Of a stretch of 64,000 bases of DNA, positions 30,922-41,035 are shown one piece after another. The stretch covers positions 24,559,171 through 24,623,170 of the forward strand of contig OY755047.1 of the NCBI GenBank assembly GCA_963576565.1, read 5' to 3'. The position numbers and the translations under genes are program-made. Origin of the DNA: Aspidapion aeneum (lineage: Eukaryota > Arthropoda > Insecta > Coleoptera > Brentidae). The notes beneath the pieces were generated by a model. The model was not told the origin of the DNA. It was given only the letters and a program-made list of their open reading frames with translations, and made no database searches. The first letter of the stretch is position 1. Every line of letters begins with the position of its first letter.

Positions 30922-31925
30922 AATAGCCAAAAGATTTATGGTGACTTTTGACCGACATTAAATTATTATTTATTTATTGATAAATCAAATATTCTAAAAC
31001 TGTGACTTAGAGAATTTACCCCATATGATTGACTGACCTATGATAAATATAATATATAGATTTGAAATAAGATATTATCTAAGATAAAGCAAAATAAAAT
31101 ATAAAAGAGAACCTTACAAGGGCGTATCCAGCCCAAAAGAGAAGTATTATAGCCACGTTTCTAAATCCCACAGCCTTCTTATTATCTTAAGGGGGAACAA
31201 ATTCATAATCTATTTGAACTACAATAACAGATTTAAAAAAATATGGTAAGGCAGCTGCTTTCCCTTCTATAAGCCCTGATTTCTCAAATTTTATTTTGTT
31301 AAGTATACTTGATGTTTTATTTCTTTTAGATCCTGTTAAAAAATTTGCATTAGAGATGGTCTTATAGAATAAAATAAAAAAAAATTAGTCTTGTTTAAAA
31401 GCAGTGTATTTATTTAAGTATGGCTTTTTTATAACATTGACCTAACTTTTATCATACATACTTACCTAATAAAAATATACTCTATTTAAAACATAGTTTA
31501 AAAAGTTTTATAAAAAATACTTATTTAACTTTAATAATAATAATTAACTTAAAGATACATCACATTGCTTTTAATTTAAAGTAAAAATGTGGTCAAAATT
31601 CAAAAACATTTGAAAGTAAAAAAATCAAAAGCTTATAAAGACCAATACAAAAAGTGATCGTTACTTAATCCATATGAATAAGGTAGTTAGCAGGAGCATC
31701 CACTGAGGGTTCTCACAGACTCGAGCGTCTGATTCGACGCCCCGAAGCGCGTAGCAGCTCTTTTTTTAAAATGGTTTGCATTAAAGAGCACTTCAGAAAA
31801 CGAGGACTACTACTACTACTACTGACTACATTATTCCTATGTTAGTGTACTAATATAATATTTAACATTTAGACCAAGTAGAAGGTATCCCAAAATCGAT
31901 ATTTTTGTAGGTTTCAGGAATTACT
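30922..31925. other. Intergenic DNA with a GC-rich island at 31680-31800
   Basis: AAGGGCGTATCCAGCCC near 31128 is a hAT-like end fragment. At 31689-31844 the plus strand is open for about 52 codons (RLERLIRRPEARSSSFFKMV...), GC-rich at first and ending in a CTA-repeat encoded Leu run. It has no ATG at its start and I do not recognise it. Confidence 0.3.
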
Positions 31926-32486
31926 AGGGTAGATGATGAAAAAGTAACTATTCGTTACTCGAGTACTCGTTACTCGACAAATAACGTAGTAACGAATACC
32001 GATCCGAAAATTAAATGATTACTTTCGTTACTTTGATTACTTTGATTCCTTCGACTATTTTACTAAGTAATCCAAACTTTTGTATATTTTCTCTTTTAAG
32101 ATTGTTATTTTTGTCTCTATTTTTATTTACTTTTAGATTTTAAGTATGTATTCCTTTGTATGTAAGGCATTAGATTTTTAAGACAAAGTTGTAAACAGAA
32201 CAGTTCCTACGTAATTCCTACCTTTATTTTTTTAATTTTACTCCGCATTTTGAAAATTTCAATTGAATATTTCCATAATATCAACAACAAAAATATACCT
32301 ACAAGCAAATGACCTTGGAATTAATGACAGTCCGAGAATTTTGCACTAATTCTTTGATTAAATTGAATACAGTTACAGTAGTCAAAGTAACGATAGTAAC
32401 GAATATATAAAATGATTACTTAGTAGTCGAGTAACGATTAGTATTAGTAAGGAGTATTCAAAAGTAACGAAAATCAACACCTCTAA
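31926..32486. repeat. hAT-like MITE with GTTACTCG inverted ends
   Basis: The left part TAACTATTCGTTACTCGAGT ... CGTTACTTTGATTAC is mirrored on the right (GTAATC... AGTCGAGTAACGATTAG, AGTAACGAAAATCAACACC). Ends TAGGGTAGATGATG and (inverted) TAGAGGTGTTGATT are similar. I see no exact 8-bp duplicate. Non-coding. Confidence 0.5.
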
Positions 32487-33067
32487 TATAGTAAGCCGGT
32501 TTTAAGGTAAAGGGAGTTTTGAAAAGTCTAGTTTTGGAAGGGGGCCTATAAATCTTTAATTATTATGAAAATTTTATTTTAGTGTAATTTGCCTTTTTAT
32601 ACATTTTTAAACAAACAATCCAACTATCAAATCAAATTTTAACTATCACTTTTAGTTTTTAAGGTACTACATGAAATTTTTATTTACTTATGGAATGACC
32701 CCTTTATTTTTGTACATTCTTTGAGGTTTTTGTATTTATTTAATATTTAATTTTTTGCCATTTTATCCAAAATTAAGAAGTAGGTAATTAAAAAATTAAA
32801 AATATATAAAACACAACAAAAATTTAAAACATAAAATAAAACGTAGTCTTAAATAATTTTTACACTGATTTTAACAATGAAATAAAAAGAGTGTCATTTC
32901 ACAAGAAAAATTCAAACTTCTCGTAATGTTTTAAAAACTGAAACTTTTAATAAAAAATTATAAATTATTAATTTACATAAAAAAAAAAATTTTCATAATT
33001 AGAAAAACACAATCCCAAAATGCAGACTTTAAAAATCAAATCAAGCTGCGGTTTTTAGTCTTAATCA
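32487..33067. repeat. Fragment related to the 34757-35543 MITE, then AT-rich DNA
   Basis: Positions 32520-32720 share AAAGTCT, then GGGCCTATAA, AACAATCCAACT, ATCACTTTTAGTTTTTAAGGTA and TGACCCCTTT with a fragment at 53160-53370. The same words occur in weaker form in the 34757 element. The remainder is AT-rich without a gene. Confidence 0.4.
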
Positions 33068-33069
33068 TA

Positions 33070-33990
33070 CGAAGTGTGACAATAAAATTATAAGACTGGT
33101 GTAAAAAATCTACTTTCTTTAAATACTAATACAACATATTGATGTTCCCCATCAATATAGTCCCCTTTTCTATCGACGCAGCGTTGCATGCGTTTTTTTC
33201 CAATGTTGGAAGCAATTTTGGCAATCATCAAAAGAGAGGCTGATAAGAATCTTGCCGTTTTTCCCTTGACATGTTTTAATATATTAAAACGGGTTTTAAC
33301 GATTTCTTCATTTTTTGAAACAGGTAGAAGTTGCAAGGGGCCAAGTCTGGTGAATAAGGTGGGTGGTTAACGACGGGGATCTTCTTATTACCTAAAAATG
33401 GCTTAATGGATAGGGCATTGTGGGCCGGAGCATTGTCCTGGTAGAGCAGACACGCGTTTTTTTTCCACAAATCTGAACGTATTTTCCTTGGACGTTCCCT
33501 TAGCTACATCAATACTTCCAAATATAAATGTTGGTTAACTGTTTGACCCTCACGCGTCCATCCAATAAGAATAACACCCTTAATATCGAAAAGAAAAACA
33601 ATGAGCATCGCTGTTTTGGATGTATTGGAGCGCCCTTCTCGTTCATCATATTCAACTTCTTCACGACCCTTGAAAAAGCATTTATGCCACATAAAAATTA
33701 TTGCACGAGACATACACTGCTCCCCGTAGACATCGTTTAGCCGTTTTTTTGAGTTTTACTTTAAATTAATACGTTGCTCAATTTTTTCGTTTGTCGTATA
33801 ATTCCGCCAAATGAGCTATGCACGATCCGCTTCAAACCACTGAGTAAGCCAAACTAGCAAAGTAAATACGACAAGATTGCGCGCGGTAGTAGAACGCACA
33901 TCAAGGTGAATAACTCCTACCGCCCGAGGCGTGGAGATTTAAAACCTGTTAGTACGGGGGCCAGTCTTAAAATTTAATTGTCACACCTCG
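33070..33990 (-). mobile_element. Mariner element with internal deletion (921 bp)
   Basis: Ends CGAAGTGTGACAATAAAATT and (inverted right) CGAGGTGTGACAATTAAATT form about 30-bp terminal inverted repeats. TA is duplicated at 33068-33069 and 33991-33992. The transposase lies on the minus strand. At 921 bp it is about 400 bp shorter than a full mariner, which fits the internal deletion seen in the coding region. Confidence 0.9.
33088..33800 (-). pseudogene. Mariner transposase, deleted and frame-broken
   Basis: Reading the minus strand from about 33790: FMWHKCFFKGREEVEYDERE is the end of the helix-turn-helix region. It passes directly into FDIKGVILIGWTREGQTVNQ of the catalytic domain, so the linker and the first part of the catalytic domain are deleted. 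An in-frame TAG follows at 33504-33506. Then comes the third catalytic region DNAPAHNALSIKPFL with NHPPYSPDLAPCNFYLF; the Asp of DNAPAH and of SPDLAPCNF (Asn where catalytic Asp is expected in CDF) can be seen. A frameshift near 33320 leads to the C-terminal end (MQRCVDRKGDYIDGE). It cannot encode active enzyme. The first catalytic Asp is kept in VFLFDIKG. Confidence 0.9.
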
Positions 33991-34756
33991 TATGTTGAAA
34001 ATTGAGCCTCGCAAGTGGGGGTCATATTTCGTCTATTTCTCCTCGAATTACCTGAAAGCCCTCAAAAACATTTTGGGACACCCTGTACACATATATTTAC
34101 AAAATATTTACAAATTATCCAAAACGTACTAAATTCCCCATCGGACTAGTTAATAGGCAGTTATATTTTAAAAAACAATCCCTTAAAATTATAAAACTTA
34201 AATAATTTCCGTAAACACCTATGTTTAAACAATACGAAAAATGACGTATTATCAACGAATTGGTTCATTGATATTATTAATTTTCATCCGATAAATAAAA
34301 TACATTCATTCAGTGTAAACATTTATTGAATAAATAATGAACGTGTCCGCTATGTTAACATTTGTGTACATCGGCTGAAAATTAATGTAAACCGTACATT
34401 TTGTTTTTTCTGTGTACTTTTTAATAACTATAGATAATTTATTTTTTATTATGAAATATTCGTTATTATGAAAAAATAAATATTTATTTAAATATTTATA
34501 ACTTTTCCTATTTACAAAAGAGAACCGAATAAAAGCAAAGGGTATTTTTATTAACCAGCCTTAGATTTTTTTACATCAGAACCAAAAGCCTTTCACATTT
34601 TTTCTCAAAAATGTAGAATTTTTGAGCCCCCCCCCCATTTCGTAACGCATTTTCTATAAAAAAAGACATTAAAAAATATGGAGTGTGACGCAAGACTAAA
34701 CCCCTAGTCCCCCCTTGAGCGTTACGTAATTTAATAATGATCCCGATACATATCTA
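33991..34756. other. Intergenic AT-rich DNA
   Basis: No gene or clear repeat. A run of nine C lies at 34628-34636 in a possible hAT-like remnant. GGGACACCCTGTACACAT near 34075 resembles a foldback end. Confidence 0.3.
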
Positions 34757-35543
34757 CAGGGTGGGCCAAGTTTGATGTTTTTTGATTGTCTTTCTAGCCG
34801 AGATAGATAAAAACAAGCAGACATCTTCTAGGCTCAATTTTTGAGAAGTCTTAAAACATCAAAACCATTTCTTGATAGACCTCGTAGGTTTTCAGCTACG
34901 AGGGGATTTTAAAAAGTCTCCATTTATGGACTTTTTTATTTATGAAAAATTGATTTTTCTAAAATTTTTTATAGCTTTTTTTATAGAGAATTTAACTGTC
35001 AAACTGAATTTAATATGTCACTTTAAGCTTTTATTGAATAACCCCTTTATTTCTTTATATTCTTTGTATTTTTTTAAATTTCTATTGTATATTGCAATTT
35101 GTGACTATTTAAAATATGTTAAAAGAACGAAATAAAAAAGAATTTAAAATATGAAATGCATAATTTTAAAGGAAAACGTTTATTTTAAAATTCGAATAAA
35201 AAGGTGGTCGTTCCATAAGAAAAAACCAACTTTATGTAATATCTCAAAAACTAAAAGTGACAGATGAAATTTGCTTTGACAGATTAATTATCTATTAAAA
35301 AATCAATAGAAATGCAATGTACACAATTATTTTTTTATAAAAAAGAGAGTTATAAGCCACCTCCATAAACGCAGACTTTTTTAAATTGCCTCGTAACTAA
35401 AAAACTACGAGGCGTATCAAGATTCAGTTTTGATATTTTTTGAAGACGTCTTGAAAATTGAGCACAGGAGATGTCTACTCCTTTTTGTGAATCCCAACCA
35501 ACAATACCTAAAACATAAAATACATCGAATTTGGCCTACTCTG
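34757..35543. mobile_element. TA-flanked MITE CAGGGTGGGCCAAGTTTGAT (787 bp)
   Basis: The left end CAGGGTGGGCCAAGTTTGAT and the inverted right end (ATCGAATTTGGCCTACTCTG) are flanked by TA (34755-34756; 35544-35545). Arms share AAGACATCTTC/GACGTCTT and ACCTCGTAGGTTTTCAGCTA-like / CTCGTAACTAAAAAACTACG hairpins. The 87-codon frame at 34872-35135 shows no motif. Ends and TA target suggest a Tc1/mariner-dependent element. Confidence 0.75.
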
Positions 35544-35565
35544 TACAAATTACACGTAAAGCAAC

Positions 35566-37276
35566 ATGGGCGTACGCAGCATGTTAAAAATAAAATAGGT
35601 ATTTATTTAAAAAAAAAAAAAAAAAAAAGCGAACATAACGGATGGGCCAAAAAAACCGGACAGTTATTTTTCCATTATAACTTTTGAACTATACTATAGA
35701 TTTTAATGGGACAAACTGCACTTGGTAGATAATTAATCAGAGTTTTGACCAAATATATTCTTTTGTCCGCCATCTCAAAATCCAAAATGGCGGACGAAAT
35801 CAAATTGTACCTTTCAAAGATGCTCGTTTATTCTTGTGTTGTGAAAATGTTTTAACTATTTTTTTGAATCAGTAAAAAAGATGCATTCTTGCCACGCACA
35901 CCAAGGTACGAATCAGCAAAATCGGATTGGTGGTTCTAAAAAAAATAATTTTTGTTTCAACCATTCTTTTGAATATTATACGATTGCCTTGCTAATCATG
36001 TTTGCATTTATTTGCTTATAAATTTATTGCTACTAAACCGATTTTGATAAAATAAAATAAATCTTGGTGAGAATTGATTGCTTCTTAAAGATCATGATCA
36101 AAATTTATCGCCATGTTATATTTTATGATGGCGAACGGAATCATACTTGATTCTTCAAAATGGCGTGTTTATTCGTATTTTCTGAAAAAGTTTTTTTTTT
36201 AATTTATAGAAATGTACCACTTTTGGCCCGCACAACAAGGTAGAAATAAGTAAAATTGGTGTGGTAGTTCTCAAAAAACCTATTTTTGTTTCAGCCATTG
36301 TTTTCTAGATTATACGATTGCATTGCCCATCCTGTCTGCATTCATTTCCTTATAAACTCATTATTACTAAACCGATCTTAGTAAAAATCATGGTGAGAAT
36401 TGATTGATTGATCTAATTTTGCCGCCATCTTAAAAGTTAAGTTGTCGGAGAGAAATATACCCGAAAATGTTTTAGTTTTTTTTTTAATTTATAAAAAAAC
36501 TAAAACATTTTCGGCCAATAAAAATAAACGTGCCTCTTTGAAGGGTCAAGTATGATTCCGTCCGACATCTTAAGTTTTATGATGGCGGCAAATTTCGATT
36601 AAACTCTTTAAAGAACAATCAATTTCTACCATAATTTTTTTATTTCACTAAGATCGGTTCAGTTTTAAAGAGTTTATAAGCAAATTAATGCAGATAGGTT
36701 TGACAATGCAATTGTATAATCTGTAAAACAATGGCTGAAACAAAAATAGATTTTTTTGAGAACCACCACACCTATTTTACTAACTTGTACGTTGCTTTGC
36801 GGAGGAAAAGTAGTGCTTTTCTATAGTTAAAAAAACTAAAACATTTTCAGAAAATAAGAATAAACACGCCATTTTGAAGAAACAAGTTTGATTCTGTCCG
36901 CCATCTTAAATTTTACGATGGCGTTAAATTTTGAACATGATCTAGAGCAATCAATTCTAACCAAAACGTTTTTGATTTTATCAAAATCGGTTTAGTAGTA
37001 ATGAATTTATACGAAAATAAATGCTGACATGATTGGCAAGGCAATCGTGTAATATTCAAAACAATGGTTCAAACAAAAATATATTTTTTAGAACCACCAA
37101 ACCGCAACACAAAAATAAACGAGCATCTTTGAAGGGTACAATTTCATTTCGTCCGCTATCTTGGATTTTTAGCTTTTTAAACTTAATTGATTGATTATTT
37201 TGTTTAAAAATTAGAACATTATTAAACTATTTTCAACATATAGGGGGGGCAAATGCCCCTCGGTGCGTACGCCCAT
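35566..37276. mobile_element. Element with ATGGGCGTACGCA ends, containing another element
   Basis: ATGGGCGTACGCA at 35566 and its exact inverse TGCGTACGCCCAT at 37264-37276 bracket about 1.7 kb. Next to the left end is an A run (35611-35629). Next to the right end is GGGGGGGCAAATGCCCCT. Most of the interior is a copy of the foldback family also at 59787-61134. Confidence 0.5.
35650..37165. mobile_element. Foldback family Y, copy 1
   Basis: From GGATGGGCCAAAAAAACCGG the sequence parallels 59787-61134: TGGGACAAACTGCACTTGG, TTTGTCCGCCATCTCAAAAT, AATGGCGGAC, TGAGAATTGATTG. The two halves are inverted around a centre at about 36490 (AAAATGTTTTAGTTTTTTTT and its inverse). Right-end similarity stops at CGTCCGCTATCTTGGATTTT, so the right terminus is lost. 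Confidence 0.7.
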
Positions 37277-38845
37277 ATAGGCAACGCCTTCATTTTTTTT
37301 TTAAATTCGTACTTACAATCTTCCTGATATCGCCGAACGGTCAAGTGGTACATACACATTTTGAATCATAAGTTATCATTTAACTACCTAATATTTAATT
37401 ATACACATTTTATCCGGAAACTTTAAAAAAATTAAGAGCTTTAAAGATAAATAGATGTAGATCCGCTCTTTTTCCTTAGTAACATTTAAGTAAATTACAA
37501 CATTTAGACAACCATTATAATTAAAACCTGGTAGCATAAATTCTTGTCTTTACCAACACCTCATATTACTAGAACTAGAGGCCCTGTGTGGAAAATATCT
37601 GTCAAAGTGTATCGAGGGCCTTTAGTGTAAACTGGAGGTCCTTTATACATTTGACAGTTATTATAAGTCAAATATGTCCAGGGCGTCTAGTTTACACAAT
37701 ATATTCATTTCCAACACCTTGGTGGAAGAACTCAGCAACATTCTCAATGAAAAATGTATTTTATGTATTACCTACATAACGGTAACACTGGTTTATGGGC
37801 AACAATTACAATTTTTTTTTGGATTTGGATATCCTGTCCAATGGCTACCTTTTTATTGCATAGTTCGTTTTTTATCGTAACCAAAACATATTTAATTAAA
37901 AAAAAATCGTACCTCTCGCAAACATAGTAGTTTTAACCTGGAAAAATTTTAATTTTTACATAACAATGATTTGGCAACGTTCTCGTTAAAACCTAAAAAT
38001 ATTCTTATTCTTTATATAATAATATTCTGGATCTGCTTCTCACACTTCCATTCGCAATATTTTAAAATTATTTGCAGTCTTAAAAAAATCTGGCAAATAT
38101 TTTCTTGCATTGTTTTATTTATAGTAGAGCAGGCCGTGAAGATTTTGGGAACTTATTTTCTTAGTCAGCAAACATCGATAGAATTGTTCCTTGATCAATT
38201 CTAAGCAAAATTTGTTATATGAGTAGGGGGGGGGGGTTCCGATGTAACGTGAAACTTATTTTTTTAGTAATAAAACTAGTTGTACTAGCAAACGGTACAC
38301 TAACAAAACTAAGTTAACAAAAAGAAATATTCTGGCTATTCTCTAAGAATGGCAAATATTTCTGACAAGTGAAAAACGATACGAAATGAGTGCCTTTATT
38401 TCTTTAGTTCTAAAAGTTTATGAGATGATAAGTGGTATTATAACAAAAGCTTAAAATACCATCTGGCTGTTATTTAAAAGCCCAAAAACCTTGCCAGAAT
38501 TATATTATGCTCGTCGTTAACACCTTCGATTATGTTAACGTTTGTTAGACCCACGTACAAATGAGGAGTGATTGTTTGGCCTATTTTAAGAATAAGTTTC
38601 CATGCAGATACTCGTGATTCCGCAAACACTTCGTTGTCGATTTACAGTGTCCAATTTTTTTTTCATTTTTCGTTAATAGCTCAGTTTTTAAGATATTTAG
38701 TACAAACCTAAATTAAGTCACAGAGCGTACTAGGCATGCCAAATAATATTTAGATTCTAAAATAAAATATTTTTTTAGCGGGAATGCTCTTTTTTCACTT
38801 TTTCCTGAACCTGGCACGTCACACACATACCACCGATTTGTCAAT
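37277..38845. other. Intergenic DNA; unrecognised 55-codon frame at 38475-38640
   Basis: On the minus strand 38640-38475 is open between two TAA codons and reads IDNEVFAESRVSAWKLILKI, then GQTITPHLYVGLTNVNIIEG. It looks protein-like, but has no ATG or splice acceptor, and I cannot place it. Positions 37580-37700 (GAGGGCCTTTAGTGTAAACT) look like repeat sequence. A G run is at 38227-38236. Confidence 0.25.
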
Positions 38846-39129
38846 AGGGACTTATTGCAAGAAAGCCAGCCTGTAATAGTGCCAGGCAGTATTTTGACAC
38901 CTTCACATTGTACGATCAGTTGTGATCTTTAAATTTACGGCCTTTGTTTACCATATGAACCGGAATAAATACTGCCTATCTTTATTAATGGAAAATAAAC
39001 GACTTAGTTTTTAAATTCTACTTTGATATGTCAATTTTAAAAGGTCAAATGTCAGTTATTAATATGAAAATGTCAGAATACTGCCTGGCACTATTACAGC
39101 CCGGCTTTAATACAATAAGTCACAAATAG
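38846..39129. mobile_element. MITE, TAGGGACTTATTGCAAG ends
   Basis: Left GGGACTTATTGCAAGAAAGC then GTAATAGTGCCAGGCAGTAT; right is the inverse (ATACTGCCTGGCACTATTAC, AATACAATAAGTCAC). It is the same family as 20451-20716 and 39375-40308. Confidence 0.7.
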
Positions 39130-39451
39130 CCCCCGATTATGAACTTGTTTTAAGTTCCTTTACTCTAACCTAAAACCGTGTTTTGTTTGTCGTACATTAG
39201 GTTTTACCGCACCCACACGAGATCTGTTAAATGCATTTTTTAATATTTAAGAAATTTTCTAGTTTTGTCTTAGTTAAACAACTACTTATCGTATTTCCCG
39301 ATGAGAATACTTAAGATAATGGTTTGGCTATTCGTCTTATGTTTTCTGAAATCCCTTAAAAACCTATAAAAATCTGCAACAAAATCTGGCTGTAATAGTG
39401 CCAGGCAGTAGTCTGACATATTAAAAACTGACAGTCAATCATTTAAAATTC

Positions 39452-40205
39452 ACTACCAAAGGCTATCAAAACGGGCCACGTTCTTTCACTTTGTTGACGT
39501 CGAATCGGGGGCTGATTTTTTTTGATAGTCACGTCACGAATCAGCTGATTGTCTTTAAAATATTGAAGTTGGAATGACGGTTCAGGAATATTTGATTTGT
39601 TTTAAAATAAAGCCGGTTTTGAGATTGTTTTTACTATATTCTTGCAGAACAATTTTTTTTAAATGTATAGTAATCCTTAATTTTTCAGAACTGCTTCATT
39701 GGCTCACACAAAAATTAAATTTAAAACAGAAGCGAATGTGACAAAGACAGATGACCAAGTCAAGTACATGTCAAAACAGTTGGCATGCGGTACATGGCGG
39801 GTAATTTGAATTCAAAATAAGCAATGCTACATCTTGAAGATTTTAACCTTTTAATCATCTTGCATCCTTACAAAAGTTTGGTGGAATATTGGGATGGTGT
39901 CTGAGAATATTTCACTGAAACTTCGCGGAAATCTGTAGTGCCATTTTGAAAATATAATAAAGAAACGTCTGACCTCCCATAAGACCCAATGTAACACCCT
40001 GTTTCCACCAATGCACGCCCACCCCGATTCAAAAAACGCATCAGGTGGCACTGCTTTTAAAACCGGTGCAAATCCATGGGCCATCACGTGATGCGTTTTT
40101 GAATCGGGGTGAGCATGCATTGGTGGAAACAGGGTATTAAAGTCAGCCCCCCGAGAACAGCTGATTTTTTCAGGGTCGTGGCCTCTATTCAGGAATAGAG
40201 TAAAC
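39452..40205 (+). repeat. GCTATCAAAACGG-family repeat, copy II
   Basis: It starts GGCTATCAAAACGGGCCACG and runs to AGGGTCGTGGCCTCTATTC. It matches 9285-9882 in inverse orientation across nearly its full length, apart from a 143-bp insertion at 39995-40137. The minus-strand 135-codon frame (39851-40258) crosses the insertion and is not a gene. Confidence 0.65.
39995..40137. mobile_element. 143-bp MITE, ACCCTGTTTCCACCAATGC ends
   Basis: ACCCTGTTTCCACCAATGCA and its inverse (TGCATTGGTGGAAACAGGGT) are the outer part of about 45-bp arms, which include CACCCCGATTCAAAAA...CGCATCA. Copy I (near 9340) shows the uninterrupted sequence. TAA occurs at 39992-39994 and 40138-40140, a possible 3-bp duplication of PIF/Harbinger type. 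Confidence 0.75.
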
Positions 40206-40308
40206 AAAGCTCTTATATTTAAAGATAACAGTTGATCTTGCAATGTGAAAGTGTCCAAATACTGCCTGTCACTATTACAACCTGCCTTTTTTGCAATAAA
40301 TCCCTATT

Positions 40309-40417
40309 ATTCCGAAACGTCGTGTTTTAAAATAAATAAAGATAATGCAATTCCGAAGTTTTGTTTCTAAGTTGTTTAAGTTGCAGTCTTTTCATATAAA
40401 CCTTACAACACTCTCAA
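40309..40417. other. Probable 3' UTR of the minus-strand host gene
   Basis: This follows the stop codon of the probable last exon. I see no canonical AATAAA on the minus strand before the MITE boundary at 40308; poly(A) signals could lie further, inside the nested repeats. Confidence 0.25.
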
Positions 40418-40650
40418 TTAAATCTGCATGTCGGAAACATCTTTCGTAGACCTGCTCCTCATGCTCCGTGTGGTTACAGCTTTTCCATTGTTGCAGGTTT
40501 GTGATGAATGACGCATCAAAGACGCCGATCTGACAGGTGCTTGTGTTTGACACTTCGTTGACAGGCGGTTCTTTTTGCCGGTAATGCTGACGTAGGTTGA
40601 ATTTGTGTTGTTCCGTTGCAGGGATGATGCGCTGTTGGTTGACTCAAGGG
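40418..40650 (-). CDS. Probable last coding exon of a host gene
   Basis: Minus strand: a long pyrimidine tract (about 40653-40690, TTCTTTTTTTTCTAATAACT...TTCTTTTCAG) ends in AG at 40652-40651. This is followed by 233 nt that stay open in one frame to TAA at 40420-40418. The intron is phase 1 and the exon adds 76 residues: LESTNSASSLQRNNTNSTYV, then KKNRLSTKCQTQ, RSASLMRHSSQ and, at the end, RSMRSRSTKDVSDMQI. The tail is Ser/Thr/Asn/Arg-rich, basic and probably disordered. GC is about 50% against about 30% around it, codon positions look used, and no mobile-element match was seen. I do not recognise the family. Earlier exons (above 40650) were not found in the window. Confidence 0.55.
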
Positions 40651-40664
40651 CTGAAAAGAATAAA

Positions 40665-41035
40665 GTTATTAGAAAAAAAAGAAGATCATAACAAAAACAT
40701 TTCATGTAAAAATGAGCCAAGTACGCGAGAAGGGTATTCCGTAAAAAGAATTGAGATAAAAGTTAAGCAAGTTCTCCAATAGAAATTTCAAAATAAAAGG
40801 TTCTTACTAGTTTGGAAATGTTTTTTTTTTATTTTGCTATTACAGCTAAACTTCTTTATGTTCAATTTAGCACTGTACCTAAGAGTCATTTGCAGCCGTA
40901 ATAGCCAAGAAAAACATTTCCAACTAATATGAAATTTCTATTGGAGAACTTTACTTTTATCTCTAATTCTTTTTACGCAATACCATTTTCGTGTACTTGG
41001 CTTTTTTTGTTATGATTTCACTCCTTTTTTAAAGG
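40665..41035. repeat. Inverted repeat within the probable last intron
   Basis: GCCAAGTACGCGAGAAGGGTATTCCGT... AGTTCTCCAATAGAAATTTC on the left pairs with GAAATTTCTATTGGAGAACT ... ACCATTTTCGTGTACTTGGC on the right, arms about 130 bp around a centre near 40865. The right half continues into repeat X on the minus strand. Confidence 0.65.

Larger units (their letters stand above)
39375..40308. mobile_element. Same MITE family, split by an insertion
   Basis: The left half at 39375-39440 (GGCTGTAATAGTGCCAGGCA) and the right half at 40205-40308 (TACTGCCTGTCACTATTACA, GCAATAAATCCCTAT) form one element of about 170 bp separated by about 765 bp of a different repeat. Confidence 0.65.

Noticed and set aside
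39851..40258. 135-codon minus-strand frame
   Set aside because: It spans an inserted MITE and two repeat families; the uninterrupted copy at 9285-9882 does not keep the frame.
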